The notes: a model not told the origin generated them from the sequence alone. A stretch of DNA of 64,000 nt from Bacteroidia bacterium (GCA_030432655.1 JAUILA010000004.1:124001-188000); one strand, 5' to 3'. Positions 1 to 8,912 are shown, counted from the stretch's first letter. Translations and numbers: made by a program.

Positions 1-242
1 TGACCACCAATATCTACAATGTGGATGATCCCGAAGAAAGGGCTGCCGGACTATTCAGCGTAGCGTATGAATCATCTGTAAGGTTTTATATCAATGGTTC
101 TGAACTTCCCTATAATATAGACTCCGGATTTGATCCCTGCCTGTATCCGCCTGTTTCTCCGGATTGTGTCAATTGCCTCAGGTACCGCGGGGGGTCCAGT
201 TCTATTACCAATATTCGCCCTTCCTGGTGGAGGAATTACTGA
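1..242 (+). CDS. DUF4249 family lipoprotein, C-terminal part (gene starts before the window)
   Basis: The frame is open from base 3 to a TGA at 240-242, so only about 79 C-terminal residues are present. They match the end of the next gene closely: a D-P-(E/D)-E-(R/K) turn, GLFSVA(Y/H)ESSVR, a DFNPC-like Cys, an NCLRYRGGSSS block and the ending PSWWR. That gene has a lipobox, so this is inferred to be a surface or outer-membrane lipoprotein of the DUF4249 family, which usually lies beside a TonB-dependent receptor. The receptor is presumably upstream, outside the window. Function is unknown; membership is inferred by likeness to the neighbour. Confidence 0.8.
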   Translation, partial: TTNIYNVDDPEERAAGLFSVAYESSVRFYINGSELPYNIDSGFDPCLYPPVSPDCVNCLRYRGGSSSITNIRPSWWRNY

Positions 243-348
243 AGTGCAGCACGTGTAACCCCCGCTGGTAAAATTTTAGTAATTTGATAAGGATTCATTT
301 TTAGTGTTTTATGCTTAATTTGCGACTTTTCCGGAATTTCAAAACCTG

Positions 349-1455
349 GTGTTTTTGCGCTCTAGTAAGTTTTCTTTTTTACTGATCCCGATCATCCTGC
401 TTTTAGGTTGTATTGATCCGATCACCTTTGATACGGGCAATGAATCGAGACGGATTGTTATCGAGGCGTTGATTACCAATATTTCCTATGAGGAGCGTCT
501 GTCTCTACCTGCCGTTCCGGAAAGATTTTATGCCCGGGTGCAGTATACCGGCCCGGTTAATAATGAGCGCAATGAACTCATTGAAGATGCCACGGTGACA
601 CTTTATGATGACCAGGAGAATTCCTGGAACTATGTCTGGGATGACGGGCAACAACAATATATTCTACCCTTTGATGATTTTGCCGCTGAGGAAGGCAGAA
701 CCTATTACCTCGAAGTACGCCTGGCCAACGGGGATATTTACGAATCACAAAAAGAAGTTTTGCGACCGGTTCCTCCACTGGCTGATGTAAAATTCGAGTT
801 GGAGACGCGTGTTCAGGAAATTGTTGATGGCGAACAATCGTCATTTGAAAATCAGCGCGGAGTAGTGCTATCCGCCAGGATTCCTGAGAATTCGGCCAAT
901 GAGGAGTATTACCTGAGGTACCGGGCCTTACCCAGCTGGATCTATGTGGCTCCGCTGCCTCCTGAGGATTCTCCCATAAAGACCTGTTACGTAACCAATA
1001 AATTTTACTTTCAGAAGATCGTCAGGACCCTGGACCGGACAGGCGACTATTATTTTGACCTGTTTTTCCTGGAAACGGAGAATAATTCACGGCTTCAACA
1101 TGACTTTACAGCGTATGTCACCCAATATTCATTGAGTCCGGCTGCCTATAATTTCTGGGATGAGCTGGCTGTGCAACAGGAAAGCGGAGGTAATATATTT
1201 GATCCGCCACCGTTCGAACTGACCAGCAATTTTCGTAATGTCAATGACCCGGATGAGAAAGTATCGGGATTATTCAGCGTGGCCCATGAGTCGTCGGTAC
1301 GCTGGTTTATTAATGGTGATGATCTTCCCTATGAGATTGTGCTGGATATTAACCCATGCGCCATGCCGCCGTATACCCCGGATTGCCTGAGTTGCCTGGA
1401 GTACAGGGGCGGCTCTTCCAGCAATACAAATATCAAACCCTCCTGGTGGAGGTAA
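349..1455 (+). CDS. DUF4249 domain-containing lipoprotein
   Basis: A 368-residue protein with a hydrophobic N-terminus ending in LLLGC, so Cys21 is the likely lipidated residue after signal peptidase II cleavage. The mature part shows the DUF4249 pattern: an N-terminal beta domain with an A-T-V-T-L-Y-D carboxypeptidase-regulatory-like strand at about 85, then a second domain ending in a Cys-rich tail (C-A-M-P-P, C-L-S-C) and PSWWR. No in-frame ATG lies near the N-terminus; GTG at 349 is the best start because it gives the complete signal peptide. It follows a paralogue by about 105 bp, so the pair is a tandem duplication. DUF4249 proteins are known only as partners of TonB receptors; the ligand is unknown. 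Confidence 0.85.
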   Translation: MFLRSSKFSFLLIPIILLLGCIDPITFDTGNESRRIVIEALITNISYEERLSLPAVPERFYARVQYTGPVNNERNELIEDATVTLYDDQENSWNYVWDDGQQQYILPFDDFAAEEGRTYYLEVRLANGDIYESQKEVLRPVPPLADVKFELETRVQEIVDGEQSSFENQRGVVLSARIPENSANEEYYLRYRALPSWIYVAPLPPEDSPIKTCYVTNKFYFQKIVRTLDRTGDYYFDLFFLETENNSRLQHDFTAYVTQYSLSPAAYNFWDELAVQQESGGNIFDPPPFELTSNFRNVNDPDEKVSGLFSVAHESSVRWFINGDDLPYEIVLDINPCAMPPYTPDCLSCLEYRGGSSSNTNIKPSWWR

Positions 1456-1551
1456 CCTGCTGGTACAATTCCTGCAGGATGTATTGAAAATGCAGCTTAT
1501 CTTTACGCACATAACCTGTCTGTGGTATTCCTGTAGAATAATTGTAGGAGA

Positions 1552-2562
1552 ATGACCCCGATCCGATTTTTGAAGGATTTAATTGATGACCCTGATCCGG
1601 TCAGGGTGTTTCCCTATGGTGGATTCGGCAACGGCAGCCGTATGCAAAGCCTGGCGCGGGTCATGGAAGAAGAGGGAGTGGATGAGACATTCTCCGGAAA
1701 AGGATTGAAAAACATTCTGCATTCCCTGAGACGATTTGAGACAGACGAACATCCTGATGTGCATGTTGGCATTATCTGGAATAATATCCGCCGGGAAATT
1801 GTATCCGATTCAGAAGGCTACCTGTACTTTGAAGCTGAAGAGGGTTTGCCTGAAATAGAGTCATCAACCTGTTTTCATCCTCTTACCTATGAGTTGCCCC
1901 GGGAGGAAAAGGAGCCGTTTATTGTTGAAGGTTCTTTTATGCAGCCCGGGACAAGTTCCGAATTCGGTGTGATCAGCGATATCGATGATACCATTCTGGA
2001 AACCGGGGTAATTTCACCTCTGAAGTGGAAGTTATTGGTGAATTCTATTACCCGAAGCAGTCATCATCGAACCGGTTTTCCACAGACACATGATTTCTAT
2101 TATGCACTGCAGAATGGGCTGTCCGGAAAAGCGTCAAATCCATTCTTCTACCTGTCCAACAGCCCCTGGAACATTTATTATTACCTGGAAGCCTACCTTA
2201 CAAGAATGGAGTTTCCGAGAGGTGTCATTATTCTGCGCGATATCGGCAAGGAGCATGGCATTCATATTCCGTATCTCACCGACAGTAAGGAAGTGCGTAT
2301 TGAAATGATCCTGCAGATGTATCCATTTCTTCCGTTTGTATTAATCGGTGATGCGGCGGAAGCGGATGCCCGGATTTATACAGACCTGGCTGCTAAATTT
2401 CCCCAACAGGTTCGGGCCATCCTGATCCGGAAAGTGATGTCGCCAAAGCACAATGACCGGGTCCGCCAGTTGTTGAGAACACTTCCGCAAACTCCCTCGC
2501 TGTTATTCGGGAACATGGACGAAGCCCGGGAATTTGCCGGACAAAATGGCCTGATCAGCTGA
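1552..2562 (+). CDS. App1-like phosphatase (DUF2183 family)
   Basis: A 336-residue cytoplasmic protein without a signal peptide. The region around 70-100 (H-V-G-I-I-W-N...Y-L-Y-F) looks like the small beta domain that precedes the catalytic part in bacterial App1 homologues. The catalytic part starts with SDIDDTI at 142-148, the DxDxT nucleophile motif of the App1/DUF2183 branch of HAD-like phosphatases, and continues with FYLSNSPWN and a late VLIGDAAEADARIY metal-binding motif. Yeast App1 is a Mg-dependent phosphatidate phosphatase; the bacterial substrate is not established. It begins with ATG after an AGGAG-like stretch (1544-1549). Function beyond phosphatase is inference. Confidence 0.85.
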   Translation: MTPIRFLKDLIDDPDPVRVFPYGGFGNGSRMQSLARVMEEEGVDETFSGKGLKNILHSLRRFETDEHPDVHVGIIWNNIRREIVSDSEGYLYFEAEEGLPEIESSTCFHPLTYELPREEKEPFIVEGSFMQPGTSSEFGVISDIDDTILETGVISPLKWKLLVNSITRSSHHRTGFPQTHDFYYALQNGLSGKASNPFFYLSNSPWNIYYYLEAYLTRMEFPRGVIILRDIGKEHGIHIPYLTDSKEVRIEMILQMYPFLPFVLIGDAAEADARIYTDLAAKFPQQVRAILIRKVMSPKHNDRVRQLLRTLPQTPSLLFGNMDEAREFAGQNGLIS

Positions 2563-2563
2563 G

Positions 2564-2896
2564 TTATTTCTGTTTCTCCTTCATAAACTCATCAAGTACG
2601 CTTTCAACAAGTTCTTCCGCATAGATCAGCTCGTTATTCTTTGAGTTGATCTGTTCGCAAATTTCCAGGCTGCTGGCGCGTTTGTCCTCGTCCATCGTTT
2701 CCATAGAATCAAGATACAGGAGCAATGTCGTGATCGATGACCGTAGCTCATACGTATTGTGTCTCAGTTTATGGAACAGGCGGTGTAATTCGTTCTTCTC
2801 TTCGGTTTCTTTTCGTGTCATCACCTCGTCTTTATGGTTGATTACCATCAGTAATAAACGTGCCAGAATTGATCTGCGCTCAGGAGGTTTTGGCAT
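2564..2896 (-). CDS. Small helical protein with a DHp-like, possibly degenerate histidine-kinase dimerisation domain
   Basis: I do not recognise a named family. The best start is the ATG at 2896, giving 110 residues that begin MPKPPERR and overlap the end of the upstream gene by 17 bases; a longer frame back to 2986 and a shorter one from 2821 (MTRKETEE) are possible. The C-terminal 70 residues are strongly helical. The stretch YELRSSITTLLLYLD resembles the H-box of histidine kinases (HELRTPLT...), but Tyr replaces the phospho-accepting His and Ser replaces the Pro; it is followed by a second helix as in a DHp hairpin. No ATPase domain follows. It may be a dimerisation or anti-sigma-like module. 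Confidence 0.6.
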   Translation of the reverse strand: MPKPPERRSILARLLLMVINHKDEVMTRKETEEKNELHRLFHKLRHNTYELRSSITTLLLYLDSMETMDEDKRASSLEICEQINSKNNELIYAEELVESVLDEFMKEKQK

Positions 2897-4562
2897 TCCG
2901 GTTAAGCACACCCGCAGCCCAGCGTACAGGTTCATCATTAAAACATTCCCTGATTGAATCAGAACCCAGAATACGTCCTTTTGCAAGGCGTCCGAGGATC
3001 GCTACAGGTCTTTCACATCCCCTTACCAATCCCTGCGAATCGGTCCTTGCGCCAAGGTCGAAGAACTGCTCGACCGGACATTTTTCCCTTATCTGGTTAA
3101 TAACCGATGAGTTCACAGACGAAATATCGGGAGGCGAGAGTACTCCGTTAATCATAGCTGTGGTCAGGATTTCTCCTTTTGTTGAAGAAAGTCTCCAGCC
3201 TGAGCGGTCCATCCGAATCTCCGGATCGTCTATCCAGTCCAGGCTGACGACACCTTTTTCGTGCATAGCGAGTAATTCCCTGATGCTGATCAGCGGAGGT
3301 CCATAAGTATAACGTTTCAGTCGTTCATCGAGCTGAATAATTTCATACATCACATCATCCTCCAAAGGGGGATGATCGAAGAGGTCGTACATTACTTCAC
3401 GGCAATGGCGCCATACCTGACCGACACAATAATCAAGCGTAGGCAGTATTTGTCCGCAGGCGATTCCACAGAATTCTTCCATGATTTCTGCTACGGGACG
3501 CGAATGATTTGTGAACTGCGGATGGTTGTACCGTTCTTCTTCAAGGTAGGACCGGATAAAAATATCAGCATTCTCCGGGCAATCCGATCTCAGCTTTTCA
3601 TAAACGGCTGCGATTATATCGGCCATTCTCTTTCGAAAGAAAGAAAGGAAATTCCCGGAATCAGTCATTTCATGTTTTAATTCGTGCCTGAGTATTTCCA
3701 GGGATTTATTTCCTGGAGAATATTTCTGATACTCCGACTGGTTCAGTGGTTTCGGCACAGGCGGTAAACCGTCAACAGAGAAAGGAATAATCAATGGGTG
3801 ATCCCCGGATAAGCTGAATGATACCTTTAATTGTTCCTTATCAGACATGCTAAATTTTCCACAGGCGTTTCCAATGGCGGATGCGATATCTAGAAAGGTA
3901 AGGCCGAATCCCCTGACTGCTATGCGGGAATGATTACGGAGCAACGTATTAAGGTACTTCTCAATAGGATAGGGACTGCCAGCCAGAAACAGCCGGTGAC
4001 CGGTGCCGGTACGAATCCAGTCCGTAAGTTGTTTATCCGGATTGACCGGAACATGTCCGGGTGTGAGAAGTAATTCATCGCACAGGGAACGGGTGGAATT
4101 GGTGGAGATGCGAATTTTATTCTCCGGAAAAGATATGTGCTGAACGTATTCGTGAATAAATGTAAGGAGGCCCATGGTCATCAATGGTTCTGCGATGGAT
4201 TCAAATCGTTCATGCAGGTAGGTGCCCAGGTGAGCCCGCGGCGGATAGGTATCGGGTCGTTCGGGATCATCATTAACTTCTGCCCATTGCTTATAGGAAG
4301 GGAATGACGGGATATCCTGGTCCATGACGCGGATCATCTCCCTTTCCGGTAAATCCATTTCGTTTTCTGCGAGGTTTATTCGATTATGAACCAGCTGATC
4401 TGGAGCATGATTAGGACCGGCGCCCGGGTATCCGGAACCGTCAAACAGCCGGATCCGGAATGCCGGCCAGGCATTCATTTCTGTGATATGACGGGTCAGT
4501 GACTCAAGAGCGGCCAGTCCGCGCGGACCGCATCCGATAATACCAATGGTGCGTTCAGACAT
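2880..4562 (-). CDS. FAD/NAD(P)-binding protein (FAD-NAD(P)-binding family, PF13454-like)
   Basis: A 560-residue protein that opens with a Rossmann beta strand and the dinucleotide motif GCGPRGLAALE at 10-20, the variant (GxGPRG) typical of the PF13454 FAD-NAD(P)-binding family. The SGYPGAGP stretch at about 42-50 fits the second family block. Towards the C-terminus it has a P-V-A-I-L-G-R-L-A-K-G segment near 520. These proteins are presumed flavin oxidoreductases with unknown substrates. It has its own transcription start, because a terminator hairpin for the preceding gene lies just upstream at 4609-4634, and it overlaps the downstream small gene. No specific role can be given. Confidence 0.8.
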   Translation of the reverse strand: MSERTIGIIGCGPRGLAALESLTRHITEMNAWPAFRIRLFDGSGYPGAGPNHAPDQLVHNRINLAENEMDLPEREMIRVMDQDIPSFPSYKQWAEVNDDPERPDTYPPRAHLGTYLHERFESIAEPLMTMGLLTFIHEYVQHISFPENKIRISTNSTRSLCDELLLTPGHVPVNPDKQLTDWIRTGTGHRLFLAGSPYPIEKYLNTLLRNHSRIAVRGFGLTFLDIASAIGNACGKFSMSDKEQLKVSFSLSGDHPLIIPFSVDGLPPVPKPLNQSEYQKYSPGNKSLEILRHELKHEMTDSGNFLSFFRKRMADIIAAVYEKLRSDCPENADIFIRSYLEEERYNHPQFTNHSRPVAEIMEEFCGIACGQILPTLDYCVGQVWRHCREVMYDLFDHPPLEDDVMYEIIQLDERLKRYTYGPPLISIRELLAMHEKGVVSLDWIDDPEIRMDRSGWRLSSTKGEILTTAMINGVLSPPDISSVNSSVINQIREKCPVEQFFDLGARTDSQGLVRGCERPVAILGRLAKGRILGSDSIRECFNDEPVRWAAGVLNRNAKTS

Positions 4563-4608
4563 GAGCTATGGTTGAAAAGGTCTAATATACTGGTAAGTGG
4601 GCAAAAAA

Positions 4609-4634
4609 AATAAGGCCCGGAGAAAGGCCTTATT
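4609..4634 (-). terminator. Intrinsic terminator of the DUF2383 gene
   Basis: AATAAGGCC (4609-4617) pairs with GGCCTTATT (4626-4634). On the minus strand the stem is followed by a run of eight T (4610-4603), so it fits the end of the gene at 4655-5110. It lies between that gene and the FAD protein. Confidence 0.85.
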
Positions 4635-4654
4635 TCTGGTAATTCAGGTTAATT

Positions 4655-5110
4655 CTAATCCAGGATGTGTTCCAGCTTCTCCAGATTGTAGATATTCTCC
4701 AGCACCTGGTCACGCTGGTTGCGCAGAATTGAATTGACAGGTTCCGGTACATAGTCATGTGAAATCACTTCATCGTATTCATTGAGTGCTTCTTTTTGTC
4801 CGCGGATACACTCTTCCACTATTAATTCATCCTTATCGTTTGAAAAGAAGGTTTTTATATCCATCCATGTCCGATGAAGGTTGCCTTCAAATGTACCGCT
4901 TTCAATGTGCTGGCGGACATTGTCTTCGTACACATTGGCGGAGGATTCCAGTTCCAGCGCAAAGTTTTTATGAAGGGTGGCCTGTTTTTCAAATGAACTG
5001 GCAATGTTCTCATTTTTGACAAGCTGGGCCGCCTTGGCAAATCCTTTGGACGCGTCAAGGTTCCGCTCGATCACATCTTTTAACTCTGATTTAAATTTAT
5101 CGGTAGTCAT
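4655..5110 (-). CDS. PA2169-like four-helix-bundle protein (DUF2383)
   Basis: A 151-residue helical protein starting MTTDKFKSELKD. The frame is open further upstream to 5371, but the family starts at about this Met and the upstream part overlaps the 3' end of the peptidase gene, so I chose the ATG at 5110. It has the pattern of the ferritin-like DUF2383/PA2169 family: a first helix pair with G-F-A-K-A-A, a second helix with the H-K-N-F-A-L-E-L type repeat, and a C-terminal pair with E-E-C-I-R-G-Q. Members are often linked to envelope or general stress; no activity is proven. A strong terminator follows. Confidence 0.8.
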   Translation of the reverse strand: MTTDKFKSELKDVIERNLDASKGFAKAAQLVKNENIASSFEKQATLHKNFALELESSANVYEDNVRQHIESGTFEGNLHRTWMDIKTFFSNDKDELIVEECIRGQKEALNEYDEVISHDYVPEPVNSILRNQRDQVLENIYNLEKLEHILD

Positions 5111-5217
5111 AATTATTGTCGTTTGGTTATAATGACTATGTTCAAATTCGTGCCAGTGCGAATGCGCCGTATTCTGGCGTATTGGACGATGTGTACGGGG
5201 ATAGAAAAGTACAATTC

Positions 5218-5235
5218 CGGGCAGGAAATTGCCCG
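5218..5235 (-). terminator. Possible weak terminator after the M20 peptidase gene
   Basis: CGGGCA (5218-5223) pairs with TGCCCG (5230-5235) around a six-base loop, 12 bases after the stop codon of the M20 gene. Only a short T-rich stretch follows on the minus strand, so the assignment is weak. Confidence 0.35.
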
Positions 5236-5246
5236 CGGGACACGTG

Positions 5247-6719
5247 CTATTCAGTGGCTTTATAGTCCGAAATATTCTCCAGGAATTGTGTATAAAACTT
5301 AATCGCGTTATTAAAATCGGCGACCATGATTCGTTCGTCAATCCCGTGAAAGGTTTTGACATTTGATTCATCCAGGCGAAATGCGGTGAAACGGTAGATG
5401 TTATCGGTCATGTCCATAAAATGACGTGAATCGGTGGCGCCGCTTACCAGATTAGGAGTGATCAGGTATTCAGGAAATACTTGTTTGATGGTTTTGGCGA
5501 TAAGTCGGTACGGTTCGGAATCGGAGGATGAGGCGGGTGGGGCCGGCGACTGAAAGTTTCCGGTCTCAATCTGAACCCGGTCATCATTGATTACCTCCCG
5601 GGCGTGGCGGATCACATCTTCTGATGTATTGCCCGGAAGCAACCGGAAGTTGACGGTGGCGTTGGCCTCATACGGGATGACATTCTCTTTGATGCCCGCC
5701 CGGATGATGGTCGGTGCGGTGGTTGTGCGGACCAGGGCGTTCAGATTGGGGGAATCGCTGAACTGGCTGATGATCATCGGTTCAAACAGCCAGCGGTTGG
5801 CCAGTCCCATTTTATTGACAAAGGTCATTTCCGGCCCGATGGTGTTCAGCAGGTCATTGACCGGAGGAGAGATCAGTGCAGGCATCGGATTTTCCTTCAG
5901 TCTTACGATTGCCCTGGAAAGAACATCGATGGACGTTTCTTTTTCGGGCAGCGAAGAATGACCGCCTGCCATGGATACCGAAAGGACCAGCGACAGGATC
6001 CCTTTTTCGCCAGTGGCAATTAAAGCAATGGGTTTGTCAACTCCGTCCAGCAGGCCTTCTGTGAGCTCACCACCTTCGTCCATCACAAATTCCGGTTGTA
6101 TATTTTGTGATTTGAGATGTTCGACAATTTTGACCGCGCCGTTGAAGCCACCGACTTCTTCATCGTGTCCAAAGCAAAAGAGGATAGTGCGCGTTGGCTG
6201 ATGTCCATTACGCAGCAGGTATTCGGTGGATTCCATCAGTCCGATCACATTTACCTTATCATCCAGGGCACCACGGCCCCAGATAGTATTGTCTACGATG
6301 GAGCCGGAGAATGGCGGGTGCGTCCATTTGTCCAGATTCTCCTCTGCCACCGGCACCACATCGAGGTGCCCCATCAGGATGACCGGTTTAAGTGACGGAT
6401 CGGTCCCCTTCCATTCGTAGATCACGCTGAATTCATTGATGTAAGTAGTTTCGAGCAGTGAATCGGTGAGGGGGTAGGTTTCCCTGAGAAATTCATGGAA
6501 ACGATAGAAAGCGACGGAGTCCATGTCGGCCGGGTCCTGATGGGAAACGGTGGGGATGGCAATGGCTTCGGACATGTGAATGACCGCATTTTCCGGGACC
6601 TTAATACCTTCCACCGGGTCGGCGGCGATCTGGCTGGAGCTGAAAGTGAAAGTGCGGAACAGGATAATTATAACCAGACCTGCCAGGATCAGCAGGACGA
6701 TCAGGAGAATTCGTTTCAT
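5247..6719 (-). CDS. M20 family zinc carboxypeptidase (PM20D1/CPS1-like), membrane-anchored
   Basis: About 490 residues from the ATG at 6719 (three codons inside the longest frame, giving a KR-flanked signal anchor MKRILLIVLLILAG). One N-terminal transmembrane segment anchors the enzyme, the catalytic part being presumably periplasmic. Zinc-site motifs of the M20 family are visible: GHLDVVPV near residue 118, GALDDK near 150-155, and GHDEEVGG with the general-base Glu pair. Length and the F-H-G-I-D-E-R ending fit the yeast CPS1/mammalian PM20D1 branch, which cleaves or forms N-acyl amino acids and dipeptides. The bacterial substrate is unknown. Confidence 0.85.
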   Translation of the reverse strand: MKRILLIVLLILAGLVIIILFRTFTFSSSQIAADPVEGIKVPENAVIHMSEAIAIPTVSHQDPADMDSVAFYRFHEFLRETYPLTDSLLETTYINEFSVIYEWKGTDPSLKPVILMGHLDVVPVAEENLDKWTHPPFSGSIVDNTIWGRGALDDKVNVIGLMESTEYLLRNGHQPTRTILFCFGHDEEVGGFNGAVKIVEHLKSQNIQPEFVMDEGGELTEGLLDGVDKPIALIATGEKGILSLVLSVSMAGGHSSLPEKETSIDVLSRAIVRLKENPMPALISPPVNDLLNTIGPEMTFVNKMGLANRWLFEPMIISQFSDSPNLNALVRTTTAPTIIRAGIKENVIPYEANATVNFRLLPGNTSEDVIRHAREVINDDRVQIETGNFQSPAPPASSSDSEPYRLIAKTIKQVFPEYLITPNLVSGATDSRHFMDMTDNIYRFTAFRLDESNVKTFHGIDERIMVADFNNAIKFYTQFLENISDYKATE

Positions 6720-6925
6720 AGGTGCCAAGTCAGGGTTGAGGGAATAAGATAGATAATTGACGTATTATACCCAATATGAATTGCGAGATATATTAACCTT
6801 GAAATTTTTGGCCCTCAAATTTAATAGTCCGCGGTATATTGCTATTGTATGAAAACCCTTACATATTCAGGTAAAGGTATTGTTGGATATAATTACAGAA
6901 GTGGACATATTTGCATCCACCTAAT

Positions 6926-7007
6926 GCCCAGGTGGCGGAATTGGTAGACGCGTTGGTCTCAAACACCAATGGCTTCGGCCGTGCCGGTTCGACTCCGGCC
7001 CTGGGTA
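6926..7007 (+). tRNA. tRNA-Leu (anticodon CAA)
   Basis: A complete cloverleaf can be traced. The acceptor arms are GCCCAGG (6926-6932) and CCTGGGT (7000-7006), with discriminator A at 7007 and no encoded CCA. The anticodon stem TTGGT/ACCAA frames the loop CTCAAAC, placing the anticodon CAA at 6960-6962, which reads UUG. The class II variable arm contains TGGCTTCGGCCGT and the T arm contains GGTTCGACTCC. It stands alone between minus-strand genes. Confidence 0.95.
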
Positions 7008-7012
7008 CATAA

Positions 7013-7072
7013 ATGAAGAGTGAAATGTGAGAGCGAGAGCGAATCACTTCATTCTTCATTTTTTTCTTTTTG
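7013..7072 (+). terminator. Terminator after tRNA-Leu
   Basis: ATGAAGAGTGAA (from 7013) pairs with the arm ending TTCATTCTTCAT (7059), with one G-T pair and a short interrupted extension. The T-rich tract at 7059-7072 follows directly, as expected for the plus-strand tRNA gene. Confidence 0.75.
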
Positions 7073-7858
7073 TCATATAGGCTTCTGCCATTCCGGGCAA
7101 TAATAGGTTGAGCGTCCACCCACTTTCGTTTTCCGAATTTTCTCGCCGGTATGGTGACATGTGGCGCCTTCTTTCCGGATATGAATGAAAAAATCATCCG
7201 GGAAATCATCATACACGGCCTGCTTTTCAATGGACACTTCAATCAGGTGCTTCATGGCCCTGAAAACTTCTTTTAATTGTGATGAGGTCATGTCATTCAC
7301 CCGAGTCTCCGGGTGTATCCGGGCCTGGTAAAGGATCTCATCCGCCATCCAGTTACCAATCCCTGCAGCGACGCTTTGGTCAAGCAGGATGGATTTCACC
7401 GGCGCCGACCGGCCGGAGAGCGATTCTTCAAACTGTTCAAAGCTCAGATCACGGGCATCATCGCTCAGTCCGGTTTTTTCTTTATACTCTTCCACACTGT
7501 CCGCCAGGTCATTCCAGCCGAATTTCCGTTTGTTCAGAAACCCCAGTTGGAATCCACTGGCGAATGCATATTCAATGTGGGCATATTTGGGCCTGTCCTC
7601 CGGGTCCTTGTAATAATCGAGGTTGCCCGTCATCCCGAAATGAAGCACGAGTACCTTCTTACCTGTGGTATGAACAAACAGGTACTTACCTATCCGGGTA
7701 GTACCGGTAAATTCTTCACCCACTAAATATTCCCGGAAATCATTCTCCGGGGCCTTCAGCAAGCGATCGTCCCGGCAGTCAAACCCGGTGACCTTCTGAT
7801 GAAGGCTGGTGCTGTCAAAATAGGTTTTATAGGTCTCAATTTCCGGTAATTCAGGCAT
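7073..7858 (-). CDS. Fpg/Nei family DNA glycosylase/AP lyase
   Basis: A 261-residue base-excision repair enzyme. It starts MPELPEIE, so Pro2 (the Schiff-base nucleophile after Met removal) and Glu3 are present. The conserved beta-hairpin Lys lies in RIGKYLF near 56-62, the void-filling Met in HFGMTG, and the helix-two-turn-helix Asn in GIGNWMADEI. The C-terminal zinc finger is unusual: instead of two CxxC pairs it has C-H-H-T-G and C-P-E-W, so two of four expected Cys ligands are missing. It probably removes oxidised bases; whether it is MutM- or Nei-like cannot be decided by eye. Confidence 0.88.
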   Translation of the reverse strand: MPELPEIETYKTYFDSTSLHQKVTGFDCRDDRLLKAPENDFREYLVGEEFTGTTRIGKYLFVHTTGKKVLVLHFGMTGNLDYYKDPEDRPKYAHIEYAFASGFQLGFLNKRKFGWNDLADSVEEYKEKTGLSDDARDLSFEQFEESLSGRSAPVKSILLDQSVAAGIGNWMADEILYQARIHPETRVNDMTSSQLKEVFRAMKHLIEVSIEKQAVYDDFPDDFFIHIRKEGATCHHTGEKIRKTKVGGRSTYYCPEWQKPI

Positions 7859-7967
7859 AGGCTATAGAATAATATGGCCATTGAAGTTACACAATTCGGA
7901 CAGATTACGCCCTACTATGTTATTGTTGATACCTGGAATATTTCCGATCTCATGGCCGTAAGAGTAA

Positions 7968-8711
7968 TCAAATCACTGTGTCCGTCCCGGCCGTTTTGCT
8001 CCTTACAGGTTCCACGGGAGTTACTTCAGTTTCAATATCCTTTTCAAAAACCTTATATACGAAACCGGCCAGCATGGCTCCGGCAATGGGTGCCACCCAG
8101 AATAACCAGAGCTGTCCCATTGCCCAGTCGCCAACAAACAGCGCCTGGCTGGTGCTTCTGGCAGGATTTACCGAAGTGTTTGTGACAGGAATTGAGATCA
8201 GGTGGATGAGGGTCAGGGCCAGTCCGATAGAAATGCCCGCGAATCCAGCCGGCGTGCGTTTATGGATACTGCCCAGGATGATAAAGACGAACATGAACGT
8301 CATAACCACTTCACACACCAGCGCTGCGGTAAGTCCGTATCCGCCTGGAGAATGCTCCCCGTAGCCATTGGCGGCAAAATCACCGGCAGCACTGCCATTG
8401 TCAGTGGCGATAATGTAAAGAATTCCTGCCGCAACAATGCCTCCGAGTACCTGTGAAACGATATAGGGAAGCAAAAGCTTACCCTCGAATTTACCTCCGG
8501 CCCAGAGTCCAAAGGAAACAGCCGGATTCAAATGCGCCCCGGAAACAGGTCCGACCGCATACACCATGGTAAGAACCGTGAGTCCGAACGCAAGGGATAC
8601 ACCCAGCAATCCGATCCCCACATCCGGAAAGGCAGCCGCCAGCACGGCACTGCCACAACCTCCCAGCACCAGCCAGAAGGTTCCTATAAATTCAGCGAAG
8701 TATTTCTTCAT
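7968..8711 (-). CDS. aqpZ: Aquaporin Z-like water channel (MIP family)
   Basis: A 247-residue, six-helix membrane protein of the MIP family. Both NPA boxes are intact: LNPAVSFG (residues 62-64) and VNPARST (182-184). The aromatic/arginine selectivity positions read Phe42, His170, Thr179 and Arg185, the set seen in E. coli AqpZ, which supports water rather than glycerol selectivity. The N-terminus [14 protein letters not shown] and the [11 protein letters not shown] stretch are also AqpZ-like. It is a single gene with about 110 bases to the next gene downstream and a repeat-like palindrome upstream. Likely role: rapid osmotic water flow across the inner membrane. Confidence 0.93.
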   Translation of the reverse strand: MKKYFAEFIGTFWLVLGGCGSAVLAAAFPDVGIGLLGVSLAFGLTVLTMVYAVGPVSGAHLNPAVSFGLWAGGKFEGKLLLPYIVSQVLGGIVAAGILYIIATDNGSAAGDFAANGYGEHSPGGYGLTAALVCEVVMTFMFVFIILGSIHKRTPAGFAGISIGLALTLIHLISIPVTNTSVNPARSTSQALFVGDWAMGQLWLFWVAPIAGAMLAGFVYKVFEKDIETEVTPVEPVRSKTAGTDTVI

Positions 8712-8853
8712 TAGTTATCAGGTAGGTTTGCTGAATATACTAATTATCGGGAAATATTTGATGATTTATTTTTTGTAACTAATTGATATATAGTTGAGTA
8801 TAGGGGATTGGGAGAACCCTTATGCTGTGAAATGGGGTCTTCGTAGTTACCGG

Positions 8854-8900
8854 ATCTCCGCCTGCCTGCCGGCGAGGCAGGGTTCCTTCGGCCCGGAGAT
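8854..8900. repeat. Palindromic repeat-like element (nested hairpin)
   Basis: Outer arms ATCTCCG (8854-8860) and CGGAGAT (8894-8900) enclose inner arms CCTGCC (8861-8866) and GGCAGG (8876-8881). GC-rich nested palindromes like this are often dispersed, REP-like intergenic elements. Only one copy is visible here, so repeat status is inferred. It lies 3' of the ABM gene and 5' of the aquaporin gene. Confidence 0.45.
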
Positions 8901-8912
8901 GACAGGTAAGTG

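Noticed and set aside
6859-7242. Minus-strand frame containing V-P-R-A-G-V-E-P-A-R-P
   Set aside because: It is the well-known false protein produced by translating a tRNA gene in reverse; it covers tRNA-Leu.
7874-8185. Plus-strand frame after the glycosylase gene
   Set aside because: Two thirds lie antisense to the aquaporin gene, and the remaining part has no recognisable domain.
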